A stretch of DNA of 64,000 nucleotides from NCBI GenBank assembly GCA_913055805.1, contig CAJXLF010000005.1:186001-250000 (forward strand), in the 5' to 3' direction. Within the stretch, counting starts at the first letter, position 1. Each line of letters begins with the position of its first letter. The position numbers and the translations under genes are program-made. Below the pieces are notes generated by a model, which saw nothing but the letters and a program-made list of their open reading frames with translations, was not told the origin of the DNA and made no database searches. This document shows positions 26,891 through 37,431 of the stretch, piece by piece. Source of the stretch: an uncultured Salinisphaerales bacterium (GTDB lineage Bacteria > Pseudomonadota > Gammaproteobacteria > Nevskiales > CAJXLF01).

Positions 26891-26910
26891 ACCATACGCT
26901 ACCGTATTGT
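26891..26910. promoter_or_regulatory. Palindromic operator, probable TetR site
   Basis: ATACG-CTAC-CGTAT (26894-26907) is a perfect dyad placed 13-30 bp upstream of the TetR start, in the divergent gap toward the thioesterase. Position and size fit a TetR-family operator. Confidence 0.5.
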
Positions 26911-27006
26911 AGTAGCTGGCGTTGCAGGCGAAAGAAATATCGTGAATGATCGCCCGTCCGAATATTGTCTCACAATTTTATCGCACACTCCGACAAGGCA
27001 GGATAA

Positions 27007-27450
27007 ATGCAGGATCTAAAACGCGAGCAGTTCGCCTATTGGGTGACTATTCCTACCCGCTGGGGGGAAATGGATGCCCTGGGCCATATAAACCACGCCA
27101 TGTATTTCCGCTATCTGGAAGAGGGCCGTACCGGCTGGATTGCCAAGATGTGCAACGATTATGACGGCTTGTGGGAAAAGGAAGGCCTGATACTGGCAGA
27201 TATTCAGTGCAGCTACATCCGGCAACTACGCCACCCGGTTACTGTAGAAGTAGGCACCCGCATTGTGAAGATCGGCAAGAGCAGTATGACAATCCAGGGA
27301 GCTGTTTTCGTGGAAGGGGAAGGCAGCCCTGCGGCGGTATCAAGGGGCATCGTCGTCTGGTTCGATTATGCCAGTCAGAAAACAGCGCCAGTGCCCGACT
27401 GGCTGCGGCAGAGAATCCGTGACGTTGAGCCGGTGGCACCAGAGGAATAG
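27007..27450 (+). CDS. Acyl-CoA thioesterase, YbgC/4HBT type
   Basis: A 147-residue hotdog protein. ATG at 27007 has AGGA 5 bp upstream. The active-site segment is RWGEMDALGHINHAMYFRYL, with the conserved Asp and the H-x-N pattern. It is divergent from the tetR-fadE pair and probably shares the operator, linking it to fatty acyl-CoA metabolism. It resembles the thioesterase at 22639 only in fold motif. Confidence 0.85.
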   Translation: MQDLKREQFAYWVTIPTRWGEMDALGHINHAMYFRYLEEGRTGWIAKMCNDYDGLWEKEGLILADIQCSYIRQLRHPVTVEVGTRIVKIGKSSMTIQGAVFVEGEGSPAAVSRGIVVWFDYASQKTAPVPDWLRQRIRDVEPVAPEE

Positions 27451-27545
27451 GGGCTCACGCTAAGGCACAAAGAAAAATGAGCTGCAGATGAATGCAGATT
27501 TGCCTGAAGGGCGGTGCGTGCGCCGCAACTGAAAAATCTCAGGCG

Positions 27546-27575
27546 AGGGGGATTTCTCCATTCGCTCGAAATGAC
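27546..27575. repeat. Short dispersed repeat-like sequence (GATTTCTCC...CGAAATGAC type)
   Basis: The segment with GGGATTTCTCC and CTCGAAATGACG resembles a short intergenic repeat widespread in proteobacterial genomes. No second copy lies in this window. The rest of 27451-27610 holds no gene that can be supported. Confidence 0.3.
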
Positions 27576-27610
27576 GCTGAACAGCAAAACCTGCTCAGGC
27601 TCTATAACAG

Positions 27611-28219
27611 TCAGTCCGGAAAACGATCGGTAAAACAGACTTCTTCCACTGGCAGCAGATCGCCACGCGGCCAGGGGTCGCGCAGGCGCTTGCCAATTGT
27701 CAGCAGCATGCAGATTTCATGGTCACCCGGCAGGTTGATCAGATGTCCAACACGCTTGAAGTCGAAACCGTCCATGGCGCAGCTGTCGTAACCCATTTCC
27801 TTGGCCAGCAGCATCAGGCTCTGGGCGGCGATACCACAGGAGCGCATGCCCTCATCATGCTGCAGGGCCTCGTCATCTCGGTAGAAGTCCTGGATTTCGG
27901 AGACAAACTGCGTGGCTACATCCTCCGGCGCATGTGCCCAGTAACGTTGCGGATCGCGCGCCCAGGCCAGTTTGTCGAAACACAGCACGATCAGCAGGGA
28001 GGCTTCGCTCACCTGGGGCTGATCCCAGGCGGCTTTGCGTATTTCCTGGCGGATTGTTTTATCTTCCACCATGACAAAGCGCCAGTTCTGGATGTTGAAG
28101 GCGGTCGGAGAGTACATGACATGCCGGATCAGCTGTTCCTTTTCCGCCGCCGTCATGACGTGCTCGGGATCAAAATACTTGATCGAGCGACGCTGCTCCA
28201 ATGAGTCACATACTTTCAT
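27611..28219 (-). CDS. Nitroreductase-family protein
   Basis: A 202-residue FMN-dependent nitroreductase-fold protein. The N-terminal FMN contact QRRSIKYFDP (about 9-18), SPTAFNIQNWRFVMV (about 37-51) and the late segment MGYDSCAMDGFDFKRVGHLI are typical of the family. It would reduce nitro or quinone compounds with NAD(P)H; the natural substrate is unknown. No strong ribosome binding site precedes the ATG. Confidence 0.88.
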   Translation of the reverse strand: MKVCDSLEQRRSIKYFDPEHVMTAAEKEQLIRHVMYSPTAFNIQNWRFVMVEDKTIRQEIRKAAWDQPQVSEASLLIVLCFDKLAWARDPQRYWAHAPEDVATQFVSEIQDFYRDDEALQHDEGMRSCGIAAQSLMLLAKEMGYDSCAMDGFDFKRVGHLINLPGDHEICMLLTIGKRLRDPWPRGDLLPVEEVCFTDRFPD

Positions 28220-28242
28220 ATAATTCAGTTAGTTATGTCTGG

Positions 28243-28725
28243 TTATAAATGCAGATTCCGAATCTGCTGACTGGGTTCTCCGCTGTTCCAGTATTCATCA
28301 AACTCCTTCAGCGCCAACTTCGCGGCGAGGGGATCATGGTGGAGTTCGGCTTGCATGGAATCCGGTGTCGGCTTCTTGAGTAGTGTCCGGCCGTCAATGA
28401 TCAGCATATCGCCCATTAAAGGCTGGGTCGGCGCCGGGTCGCGGAAAGAAACGTAGCTGGTCAGCTTCAGACCCAGTTCCACCAGGGCGTTACCCCGCAG
28501 CATGGCAGTCTGGCCCCTGTGCACAAGAATCCTTACCTGGGCGCGTGGCTGCCGGGTGAGCCACTCACGCAGTGCCGTAATGCATTCCGGTGTGGCGTAG
28601 AGGTCACGATTCAGGTCGACGCTGTACAGGTCGAGGCGGCTGACAGCCTGGCCGAAGAGCCGTGCGACCGTGTCCGCATAAACGGCACGGCCGGTAATGA
28701 TTTCTGCGCTCTTTTCGTCCGCCAC
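28243..28725 (-). CDS. Conserved protein following purB, PLD-like fold suspected
   Basis: A 160-residue cytoplasmic protein starting at GTG 9 bp after the purB stop. It is not assigned to a characterised function. The pattern of a beta strand DLYSVDLNRDLYATPECI, a helix and then RAQVRILVHRG resembles a phospholipase-D-type fold without the HKD motif, and proteins of this type are commonly encoded beside purB in gammaproteobacteria. The tight spacing suggests co-transcription with purB. Function unknown. Confidence 0.75.
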   Translation of the reverse strand: MADEKSAEIITGRAVYADTVARLFGQAVSRLDLYSVDLNRDLYATPECITALREWLTRQPRAQVRILVHRGQTAMLRGNALVELGLKLTSYVSFRDPAPTQPLMGDMLIIDGRTLLKKPTPDSMQAELHHDPLAAKLALKEFDEYWNSGEPSQQIRNLHL

Positions 28726-28734
28726 GGTCCGGAG

Positions 28735-31661
<2,927 letters not shown>

Positions 31662-31671
31662 TCGGAGTCAT

Positions 31672-32166
31672 ATGAAACTCACAGTGGAAGGCCGTAGCGG
31701 CTTTTTATGGGGCTTTTTTGCCTGTGTTGGCGGCCTGGCCTTTGCCTATTACCTGCAATATTTCCAGGGCCTGGAACCGTGCCCGCTATGCATTTTGCAA
31801 CGTGTATCCATGGCGGGTGCCGGCGTGTTCTTCCTCAATGCAGCGTTCATCAATGCTCAGGGCTGGAAACGCTGGCTCACGGCGTTGTTTCCCTTTGCCG
31901 TCAGCCTCTCCGGCGTCGGCATTGCAGCCCGACATGTCTGGCTGCAGGGTCTGCCGCCGGACCAGGTACCGGCCTGCGGCCCGCCGCTGGACTATTTGCT
32001 CGACATGATGCCGGTGACCGAAGCCGTTGCTTTCCTGCTGAGGGGCGAGGGCAGCTGTGCCGTCATTGACGCCAGCTTCCTGGGTCTGACCTTGCCGGGC
32101 TGGACCCTGTTGGTCTTCGTCGGCCTGAGCATATGGGCCGTGCTCTGCGCCATGGCATCGGATTAG
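31672..32166 (+). CDS. dsbB: Disulfide bond formation protein DsbB
   Basis: A 164-residue inner-membrane protein with four hydrophobic helices. The first periplasmic redox pair is CPLC (about 37-40) and the second is formed by Cys in VPACGPP and GEGSCAVID of the second periplasmic loop. It reoxidises DsbA and passes electrons to quinone. It lies 10 bp after fumC; dsbA is not in the window. Confidence 0.93.
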   Translation: MKLTVEGRSGFLWGFFACVGGLAFAYYLQYFQGLEPCPLCILQRVSMAGAGVFFLNAAFINAQGWKRWLTALFPFAVSLSGVGIAARHVWLQGLPPDQVPACGPPLDYLLDMMPVTEAVAFLLRGEGSCAVIDASFLGLTLPGWTLLVFVGLSIWAVLCAMASD

Positions 32167-32173
32167 TGCTTAA

Positions 32174-32210
32174 CGTCATTCCGGAAAGTGCAAAGCACTT
32201 ATCTGGAATC
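32174..32210. repeat. Short palindromic intergenic repeat (CGTCATTCC...GGAATCC type)
   Basis: AAGTGC-AAA-GCACTT is flanked by the imperfect arms ATTCCGGA and TCTGGAAT, giving a 32-bp dyad in the dsbB-rraA gap. It looks like a member of the short CGTCATTCC/GGAATCC repeats common in proteobacteria; the copy number in this genome cannot be known from the window. Confidence 0.45.
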
Positions 32211-32251
32211 CACAGCAGCAAGTATGTAACGAATCGAAAAAGAGGATACAA

Positions 32252-32728
32252 ATGACCTACGCCACCACCGACTTGTGTGATGACCACTCAGACAACCTGC
32301 AAGTCGCCGATCCCATTTTCCAGGACTTCGGCACCACCACACGCTTCCACGGTCCGATCACCACACTGAAATTGTTCGAAGACAACAGCCTGGTTCGCGA
32401 CACACTTGAAACCCCCGGCAATGGTGGCGTGCTGGTCGTGGATGGAGGTGGCAGCAAACGCTGCGCCTTGCTCGGCGGCAACCTCGCTGTACTGGCCGAG
32501 AAGAACGGCTGGAAAGGCGTGGTCGTCTACGGCTGCATCCGTGATCGCGAGGAAATCGAGGAAACCACCGTCGGCGTAAAAGCCCTGGCCCCGCATCCGC
32601 TCAAGAGCAACAAGAAAGGCATCGGCGAGAAGGATATTCCGGTGCGTTTTGCGGGCGTAACATTTAAGCCGGGTGCCTGGTTGTATGCTGACAAAGATGG
32701 TTTGGTGGTGAGTGTGACGGAATTGTGA
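32252..32728 (+). CDS. rraA: RraA family protein (regulator of RNase E activity type)
   Basis: A 158-residue RraA/MenG-family trimeric protein. Typical segments are [20 protein letters not shown] at the start, [17 protein letters not shown] and [14 protein letters not shown]. coli RraA binds RNase E and lowers its activity; some relatives are aldolases. Length and sequence favour the RraA side. AGAGGATACAA gives the ribosome binding site for the ATG at 32252. Confidence 0.88.
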   Translation: MTYATTDLCDDHSDNLQVADPIFQDFGTTTRFHGPITTLKLFEDNSLVRDTLETPGNGGVLVVDGGGSKRCALLGGNLAVLAEKNGWKGVVVYGCIRDREEIEETTVGVKALAPHPLKSNKKGIGEKDIPVRFAGVTFKPGAWLYADKDGLVVSVTEL

Positions 32729-32744
32729 ATCAGGGCAGCTGTGC

Positions 32745-33260
32745 TTAACTTTTCTTAAACAGCGATTGGCGCCACAGAAAAGCCAGTACCATAGACAAAA
32801 TGCCGAACAAGAGCGCAGAGGCTCCGGTGGCTATACGCGCTTGCTTGGCTAATTCCAGTTGTTCTTTGCCTTGACGTAACTGTTGTTCGCCTGCGGTGAG
32901 CTGGCTTTCGCCCTGGGCGACCGTGCGCTCGCCTTCGGCAATCTGGTTCCTAGCATCCCTGTAATCCCTGCCGCCTTGGACTAAGTTCTGCAGTTTCTCC
33001 GCATCAGACTTTTTTTCCTGACTTTCGCCGCCCAGAAGGAGGTCCTTAACCGCGTCCTTTTTCGCCTGCCGGAACTCTTCCTTGCCTTCTGCCAACCTGG
33101 CTTTGCCACTTCTAAGCTCGGCCCGGCCCGCAGCGAGCTGTTCCTGGCCTTGTGCGATGCGGCTTTGCCCGGCATTGATTTGTGTGGTCAAGTACACAAA
33201 GCCGCCAACTGACGCCAGGGTCACCATGACCATGCATAACAATGTCAGTAATTTGACCAT
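32745..33260 (-). CDS. Heptad-repeat membrane protein of unknown function
   Basis: A 171-residue protein with an N-terminal membrane helix (LLTLLCMVMVTLASVGGFVYL) and a C-terminal one (IATGASALLFGILSMVLAFLW). Between them is a long helical region of 7-residue repeats (IAQGQEQ, LAAGRAE, LRSGKAR, LAEGKEE; then IAEGERT, VAQGESQ, LTAGEQQ, LRQGKEQ). The pattern with a fixed Gly recalls the repeat region of YhgE/Pip proteins. The middle domain is probably periplasmic and forms a helical rod or coiled coil. No function can be assigned. Confidence 0.75.
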   Translation of the reverse strand: MVKLLTLLCMVMVTLASVGGFVYLTTQINAGQSRIAQGQEQLAAGRAELRSGKARLAEGKEEFRQAKKDAVKDLLLGGESQEKKSDAEKLQNLVQGGRDYRDARNQIAEGERTVAQGESQLTAGEQQLRQGKEQLELAKQARIATGASALLFGILSMVLAFLWRQSLFKKS

Positions 33261-33338
33261 AAAATGACTATATCAGGGCATTGGATAATGAGTTTCTTAA
33301 TGCTTCCAAAATCTTGTGAATAACGGTGAGGTATAAAA

Positions 33339-33605
33339 ATGAATCTTGAAAGCAGGGTTGTGTTTCGCCTGTCAAAAGATGAGCGAAGCATGATTGAAAT
33401 GGCTGCCGATACTAGCGGGCAGCCACTGTCTGCCTTTATTTGCGCATCTGCCTTGAATAGCGCAAGAGAAATTCTTGCCAAATTGGACATTGTGCAATTG
33501 TATGCGCGCGACTCGGAACGGATCATGGCTGCGATGGACAAGCCATTTCAACCGACCCTGCGCATGGCAAAAGCACTCAAACGGCTGGAAGTTGTTGAAC
33601 GCTAG
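33339..33605 (+). CDS. DUF1778-type ribbon-helix-helix antitoxin, without recognisable toxin
   Basis: An 88-residue protein with a start like RHH antitoxins of TacA/AtaR type: RVVFRLSKDERSMIEMAADTSGQPLSAFICASAL. The C-terminus FQPTLRMAKALKRLEVVER is the region that neutralises the GNAT toxin in studied pairs. GTGAGG lies 8-9 bp before the ATG. Known systems have an acetyltransferase gene overlapping the antitoxin end; none is present here. It may be a solitary regulator or a remnant. Confidence 0.8.
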   Translation: MNLESRVVFRLSKDERSMIEMAADTSGQPLSAFICASALNSAREILAKLDIVQLYARDSERIMAAMDKPFQPTLRMAKALKRLEVVER

Positions 33606-33873
33606 CACCATTGAAATTCGAATCTTTCAATTGATTAGAACAGGCTCATGTGATGTCGCAGTCTCATCGATTAAACGATAGAGTTTAGACTGAGCTTCGC
33701 TCGCAGCAAGAATGCTCATAATGACCTCGTAATTTCTAGGAGATATGACGTACGAAAAATAGTACGCCTATGCAAGCTCGAAGCCGGGGATAAGCGTCTC
33801 AATAACTGGGGATGTCACAAAGCTCTTTAAGAACTTTGCGGGATGGGGGGATTGTACATGTGCATTTTTATTT
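33606..33873. other. AT-rich intergenic stretch, no gene seen
   Basis: No toxin gene, tRNA or clear terminator was found. It lies between the orphan antitoxin and a convergent small gene, in the AT-richer accessory region. Confidence 0.5.
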
Positions 33874-34155
33874 TTATTCAATGTAACCTGCAATCGAATT
33901 CTCCGCGAGAAGTATGTCATCGCTGGCTTCGAAGCTCTCGGGGTGACAATCAGGGCAAAGCATAACCAACTCATTAATTCTTCGAGCTTCCAATAGCGCT
34001 CTACGCAGACTGGAAAAATTGCCTATCCGAATAACGTTTAGGTTATTTACTAACGCGCCACAGCTTTCTAGGTGCAAGACCAGAAATCCATTATCAGAAG
34101 CACGCATGTCGAGTACGTAACGGTCCATCGCCCTGACCTTATTTTTTCGGCCCAT
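33874..34155 (-). CDS. Small hypothetical protein with C-terminal CPDCH
   Basis: A 93-residue protein, not recognised. It could start at 34155 or at the in-frame ATG at 34128, which has a better upstream AAGG. The N-terminal half looks beta-rich (YVLDMRASDNGFLVLHLESC), followed by a helix and CPDCHPESF. The CxxCH is not a likely heme site because there is no export signal; a metal site is possible. Being in an accessory region, it may be a real but fast-evolving gene. Confidence 0.5.
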   Translation of the reverse strand: MGRKNKVRAMDRYVLDMRASDNGFLVLHLESCGALVNNLNVIRIGNFSSLRRALLEARRINELVMLCPDCHPESFEASDDILLAENSIAGYIE

Positions 34156-34426
34156 CCTGCTCAGTTAGAGCCCTCATTTTTTGGCAAAATACTCGTTTAA
34201 ATATGTTTGTATATTACCCAATAGTCTTAAGACCTCGTTCTTATTGAGCACCTATAACTAATCGTGTAAACAAGAAGTAGCGGTCTGCTTTTCGCACTTG
34301 AGGTGAGAGCAACCCTGAGCAATACTGACTGCAATCGTGGCTAAGTAGAGATATCCATCATTTGTCTGCTACAAACCAGTCACGAATAATTAATTGTAAG
34401 AACTCTAATGCTAATTAGGAGTAAAA
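34156..34426. other. AT-rich intergenic stretch before the VWA lipoprotein gene
   Basis: No ORF or RNA gene could be supported. It probably contains divergent promoters for the small gene on the minus strand and for the VWA lipoprotein, but no pair of -35/-10 boxes is convincing. Confidence 0.45.
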
Positions 34427-34429
34427 GTG

Positions 34430-35653
34430 ATGACTATTTGGAGATCAATAGTTCTTTTAGGGATCGTTGGTTGCTCCCTGCTGTCGACCGGTTGCGGAAG
34501 CAATGACAACGATGATGATGTCAATGGAAGCAACTCTTCTGGTTCGGATGTATATTCGGATTCGACTGAAGTCCCACCGCCTCCAGTAAGTGACCCAACG
34601 ATATCGGCATCAGGCTCGCTTGCGCCTAAAGGCGAAGATGATTTGGTTGAAATTAATGTGGCAGGATTTGCTGCACCCACTTCAGCCGATGAAAGTAGAT
34701 ATTACACAGCCGCGAGTACTTATAAAGCCCGTTCGACGAAAGCCGCGTCAACCATAGAAGAATTAACCGCTGATGATTTTGTTGTAGTGGAAGATGGGGT
34801 GGTCAAAGGCATTACGGTCGAGCGTATAAGCAGTGAGCGACGCGCCGCAGCTGACATCCTCTTCATTGTTGATACTACTGGTAGCATGGGAGCAGCCCTT
34901 GATAGTGTTCAAGACAGTATTATCAAGTTTGCTGACTTTCTCGATACAAATGGCCTGGATGTTCGTTTGGGGGCAGTAACGGCAGGCGATGCTTACGACA
35001 CGAAAAAAGCTGATTCGGATCGAACGGGCACGTCACTACAGGGCAACGAACCTCCTCCCGGGCTAGACGGAAGGGAGCGCCCAACATTTCCACTCACCAC
35101 AGACTTAGATGCATTTAAAAGCTTCATAAATGAGGATTCTCCTCGTGCGGGGAATGATTCGCCAGAAAATACGTTGGGCGCCCTTGATTTCGGCTATGAG
35201 AATATTGAGTGGCGTGAAGGTGCTCAAAAAATTGCGATTGTTATCACTGATATGTGCTCTCATAACAAATCGACTTTTGAACTTGAGTTTGGCACTGGAG
35301 ACGACGTTTCCAATTGGACCCCGCCCCAAACCAACGAATTGCTCACACGTTTAAAAGGGAATGCCACAGTACATGTCGTAGCACCTGCTGAGCCAGGATG
35401 TTCTGATGATGCAGAAGGGAATATCCATACCAATATGGCTGATATGACAGGTGTTGATGGTACAGGTGGCGTTTTCTATAACTGGGATGGAACTCTGTTT
35501 GACCTATCAGAACTGGCGCTTGCTGAAGCATCAGCTGGTGGATATATCGTCACATACCGCGGTACTTTCGATGGTGTGGAAAAAGAAATTCGTGTCGTCA
35601 TAGACAATGGTGATGAGATACGCGGCGAATTTACAATCACCGCAATTTACTAG
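34430..35653 (+). CDS. VWA-domain lipoprotein
   Basis: A 407-residue protein. ATG at 34430 lies 8 bp after AGGAG; a GTG one codon upstream is possible. The signal peptide ends in a lipobox (LLSTGCGS), then an Asp/Ser-rich linker. A von Willebrand factor A domain (about 145-380) begins with ADILFIVDTTGSMGAAL, containing a MIDAS motif of DxTGS type, so it likely binds a divalent metal and a protein partner at the cell surface. It is followed by two other exported proteins (35752 and 36148). Composition is AT-richer than the core genome. Partner and function unknown. Confidence 0.8.
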   Translation: MTIWRSIVLLGIVGCSLLSTGCGSNDNDDDVNGSNSSGSDVYSDSTEVPPPPVSDPTISASGSLAPKGEDDLVEINVAGFAAPTSADESRYYTAASTYKARSTKAASTIEELTADDFVVVEDGVVKGITVERISSERRAAADILFIVDTTGSMGAALDSVQDSIIKFADFLDTNGLDVRLGAVTAGDAYDTKKADSDRTGTSLQGNEPPPGLDGRERPTFPLTTDLDAFKSFINEDSPRAGNDSPENTLGALDFGYENIEWREGAQKIAIVITDMCSHNKSTFELEFGTGDDVSNWTPPQTNELLTRLKGNATVHVVAPAEPGCSDDAEGNIHTNMADMTGVDGTGGVFYNWDGTLFDLSELALAEASAGGYIVTYRGTFDGVEKEIRVVIDNGDEIRGEFTITAIY

Positions 35654-35751
35654 TTTGGAGCAAAATACACAGCGTGGTGGGGCGCCCAGTGGGCTGGAGC
35701 CCCACTGCTCTCTTAATGACATTCATAAAAATCAGAATAAGGAGATTCTAG

Positions 35752-36099
35752 GTGCAACGAGAAATCCTGCCGGGTAGGGCGACCTCCATCATTCTTGTCT
35801 GCGCAATCGCTTTGGCAATGTTCGTGGGGTTCCAAGTCCAGGCCTCTGACACCCGGGCAGAAATGCAGCGCCAACTCAACGAAGAAGTGATGTCTTCGCC
35901 TTTCGATCCTGGCGATGTGGAGAAAGCTGAGGCCTGGGCGAAGGAAGCGATGAAGAAGGATCTCAAGCCAGTCAAAGTGGCGCCAGAGTACTGGCAACCT
36001 GGTTGGACTTGCTCAAATCTGATGCATTACCGCTACTACCGCTACCGCCACTATCGGGACTGTATTTACTACCACCGCTATTACGGGCGTTACTGGTAG
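35752..36099 (+). CDS. Exported protein with Tyr/Arg-rich tail
   Basis: A 115-residue protein starting at GTG (AAGGAG 8 bp upstream). A signal peptide (SIILVCAIALAMFVGFQVQA) is followed by a charged helical part and a C-terminal tail dominated by Tyr, Arg and His (YRYYRYRHYRDC, then YYHRYYGRYW). Two Cys (in WTCSN and RDCIYY) could form a disulfide. The family is not recognised. The tail suggests binding to a polyanion or aggregation, which is speculation. It sits between a VWA lipoprotein and TraT and may be part of an envelope set. Confidence 0.65.
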   Translation: MQREILPGRATSIILVCAIALAMFVGFQVQASDTRAEMQRQLNEEVMSSPFDPGDVEKAEAWAKEAMKKDLKPVKVAPEYWQPGWTCSNLMHYRYYRYRHYRDCIYYHRYYGRYW

Positions 36100-36147
36100 G
36101 TGATTAGAAAATCAGAAGTAAATTAACCAAAATCAAGGGAGCTAATA

Positions 36148-36936
36148 ATGAAAGGATTCTATTTTCTCGGGCTGTTGCGAACGAAGTATTGGCTGCTTTG
36201 CATGCTACTCATTGCTGGTGTCACGCTTAGCGGATGTGCAGCGACGAGCGTCGCAATAGGCAAAAAGGATCTTGTGGTTGAGAGTCGGACCAGTACAGCG
36301 GTCTTTGTCGATCCGGTTCCGCAGGACAAACGGACGGTTTATCTGGATGTACGCAGCGGCGTCATGGAGTTTGATCGCAACTCCTTCTCGAACTTCGTCA
36401 GACAGCAGTTTGCCAGCAATCCTAATGGATATCGCATTATCAACGATCCGGAAAAGGCGCACTATCAGATGTTGGTCTATGTTCTAAACCTCGAACAATC
36501 CAGCCTTAGTGCTGCACAAGCCGCACTGCAGGAGGGGTATGTAGGTGGTGGTGAGGCAGTTGCCGGTGCTGTAGTAGGTGGCATTGTTGGTGCTCGCTCA
36601 GGTCATGGGTGGACCGGCGCGGGGGTGGGGGCAGTAGCGAGCAGTGCCGCATCAGTTGTTGCAAATGCCTTGGTCAAAGACGTGACTTATATGCTGGTTG
36701 CGGATATTTCCATTCGCGAACGTGTTGCCGAAGGTGTTTACGTGCGGCGTGATACACAACTGACCAATAAAGTCTCGGACAGCGGTTCCAGTCAGCAACG
36801 TGTGTCGGAAGTATCAGATCGCAAGGATTACCGGACTCGAATTGTCACTACTGCCAACAAGGCTAATCTTGAACTCGCTGAAGCGCAGGGCCAAATGTTC
36901 GAGAAAACCGCGTATGCGATGGCCGGGTTCTTTTGA
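36148..36936 (+). CDS. traT: TraT-type complement resistance/surface exclusion lipoprotein
   Basis: A 262-residue lipoprotein. The signal peptide ends in LSGCAAT. The body matches TraT: TSTAVFVDPV, QMLVYVLNLEQSS, a Gly/Ala-rich hydrophobic region (VAGAVVGGIVGARSGHG) and ADISIRERV. On F-like plasmids TraT blocks conjugation into cells that already hold the plasmid and confers serum resistance; chromosomal copies are of unclear use. No other conjugation gene is visible, so it is not evidence of an active integrated plasmid by itself. Confidence 0.88.
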   Translation: MKGFYFLGLLRTKYWLLCMLLIAGVTLSGCAATSVAIGKKDLVVESRTSTAVFVDPVPQDKRTVYLDVRSGVMEFDRNSFSNFVRQQFASNPNGYRIINDPEKAHYQMLVYVLNLEQSSLSAAQAALQEGYVGGGEAVAGAVVGGIVGARSGHGWTGAGVGAVASSAASVVANALVKDVTYMLVADISIRERVAEGVYVRRDTQLTNKVSDSGSSQQRVSEVSDRKDYRTRIVTTANKANLELAEAQGQMFEKTAYAMAGFF

Positions 36937-37223
36937 GCAGGTTAGGCGACTTGTTCGGCCCGGAATCCGGGGAAATATAAGTTGAATATTTCTTCACCAG
37001 TGTTTTCGGGTTATTTTCTCGATCTGATCAGGCATCCGCATAGCCTTCATGTTCTTGTATCCTACTTGCTTGAAGACAAGGTGGTTGTTTGAGAAGTAGT
37101 GATAGGTTTAGTCGTAGATAATGACTATATTATCCGGTGCTTACACTCAGTGATTGCGGCATGCCAAGTATTTCGAATTCAGGTCGCTGCCTACGCGGGT
37201 TGTCCGCGCCATATAACTTCAAG
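36937..37223. other. Intergenic region after traT, no gene seen
   Basis: No supported ORF. The AT-rich accessory stretch ends here, before the terminators and tRNA-Val. Confidence 0.5.
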
Positions 37224-37263
37224 CCAAATACAAAACCCGCCGAAAGGCGGGTTTTGTATTTGG
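37224..37263. terminator. Perfect 18-bp terminator hairpin next to a tRNA-Val 3' fragment
   Basis: 37224-37241 and 37246-37263 are exact complements around a GAAA/TTTC loop (core AAAACCCGCC / GGCGGGTTTT). Read on the minus strand its first arm begins inside the CCA of the tRNA-Val 3' fragment, so it was probably the terminator of that tRNA copy. Confidence 0.85.
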
Positions 37264-37282
37264 CAGGCGCGATCGGATTCGA
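37261..37282 (-). repeat. Partial copy of the tRNA-Val 3' end (possible att remnant)
   Basis: AGGCGCGATCGGATTCGA at 37265-37282 is identical to the 3' end of the intact tRNA-Val gene at 37342-37359, and the following CCA is also kept (21 of 22 positions match, counting GCCA versus ACCA). It is 76 bp from the intact copy. Such 3'-end copies arise from integration into tRNA genes or from loss of a tandem tRNA. Confidence 0.7.
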
Positions 37283-37302
37283 CGAAATTGCCGGGAGAAG
37301 CG

Positions 37303-37330
37303 AAAAAGCCCCCGCGAACGGAGGCTTTTC
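37303..37330 (-). terminator. Terminator of tRNA-Val
   Basis: On the minus strand AAAAGCC-t-CC pairs with GG-g-GGCTTTTT just after the tRNA 3' end, with a 6-nt loop. Confidence 0.75.
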
Positions 37331-37337
37331 AGGGTAT

Positions 37338-37414
37338 TGGTAGGCGCGATCGGATTCGAACCAACGACCCCCACCATGTCAAGGTGGTGCTCTAACCAGC
37401 TGAGCTACGCGCCT
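37338..37414 (-). tRNA. tRNA-Val (anticodon GAC)
   Basis: Read on the minus strand, the 77-nt gene has acceptor AGGCGCG/CGCGCCT with encoded CCA, D arm GCTCAGCTGGTTAGAGC, anticodon arm CCACC-TTGACAT-GGTGG (GAC) and TPsiC arm with GGTTCGAATCC. The first base A instead of G is unusual for tRNA-Val but pairs with T. Confidence 0.95.
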
Positions 37415-37431
37415 GTTGAGAGGCGCGCAAG

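Noticed and set aside
33874-34155. CPDCH as a c-type heme site
   Set aside because: The protein has no export signal and only one such motif near its C-terminus; CxxCH here is more likely coincidence or a metal site.
36148-36936. Integrated conjugative plasmid indicated by TraT
   Set aside because: No relaxase, type IV secretion or replication gene is present; chromosomal TraT copies are known.
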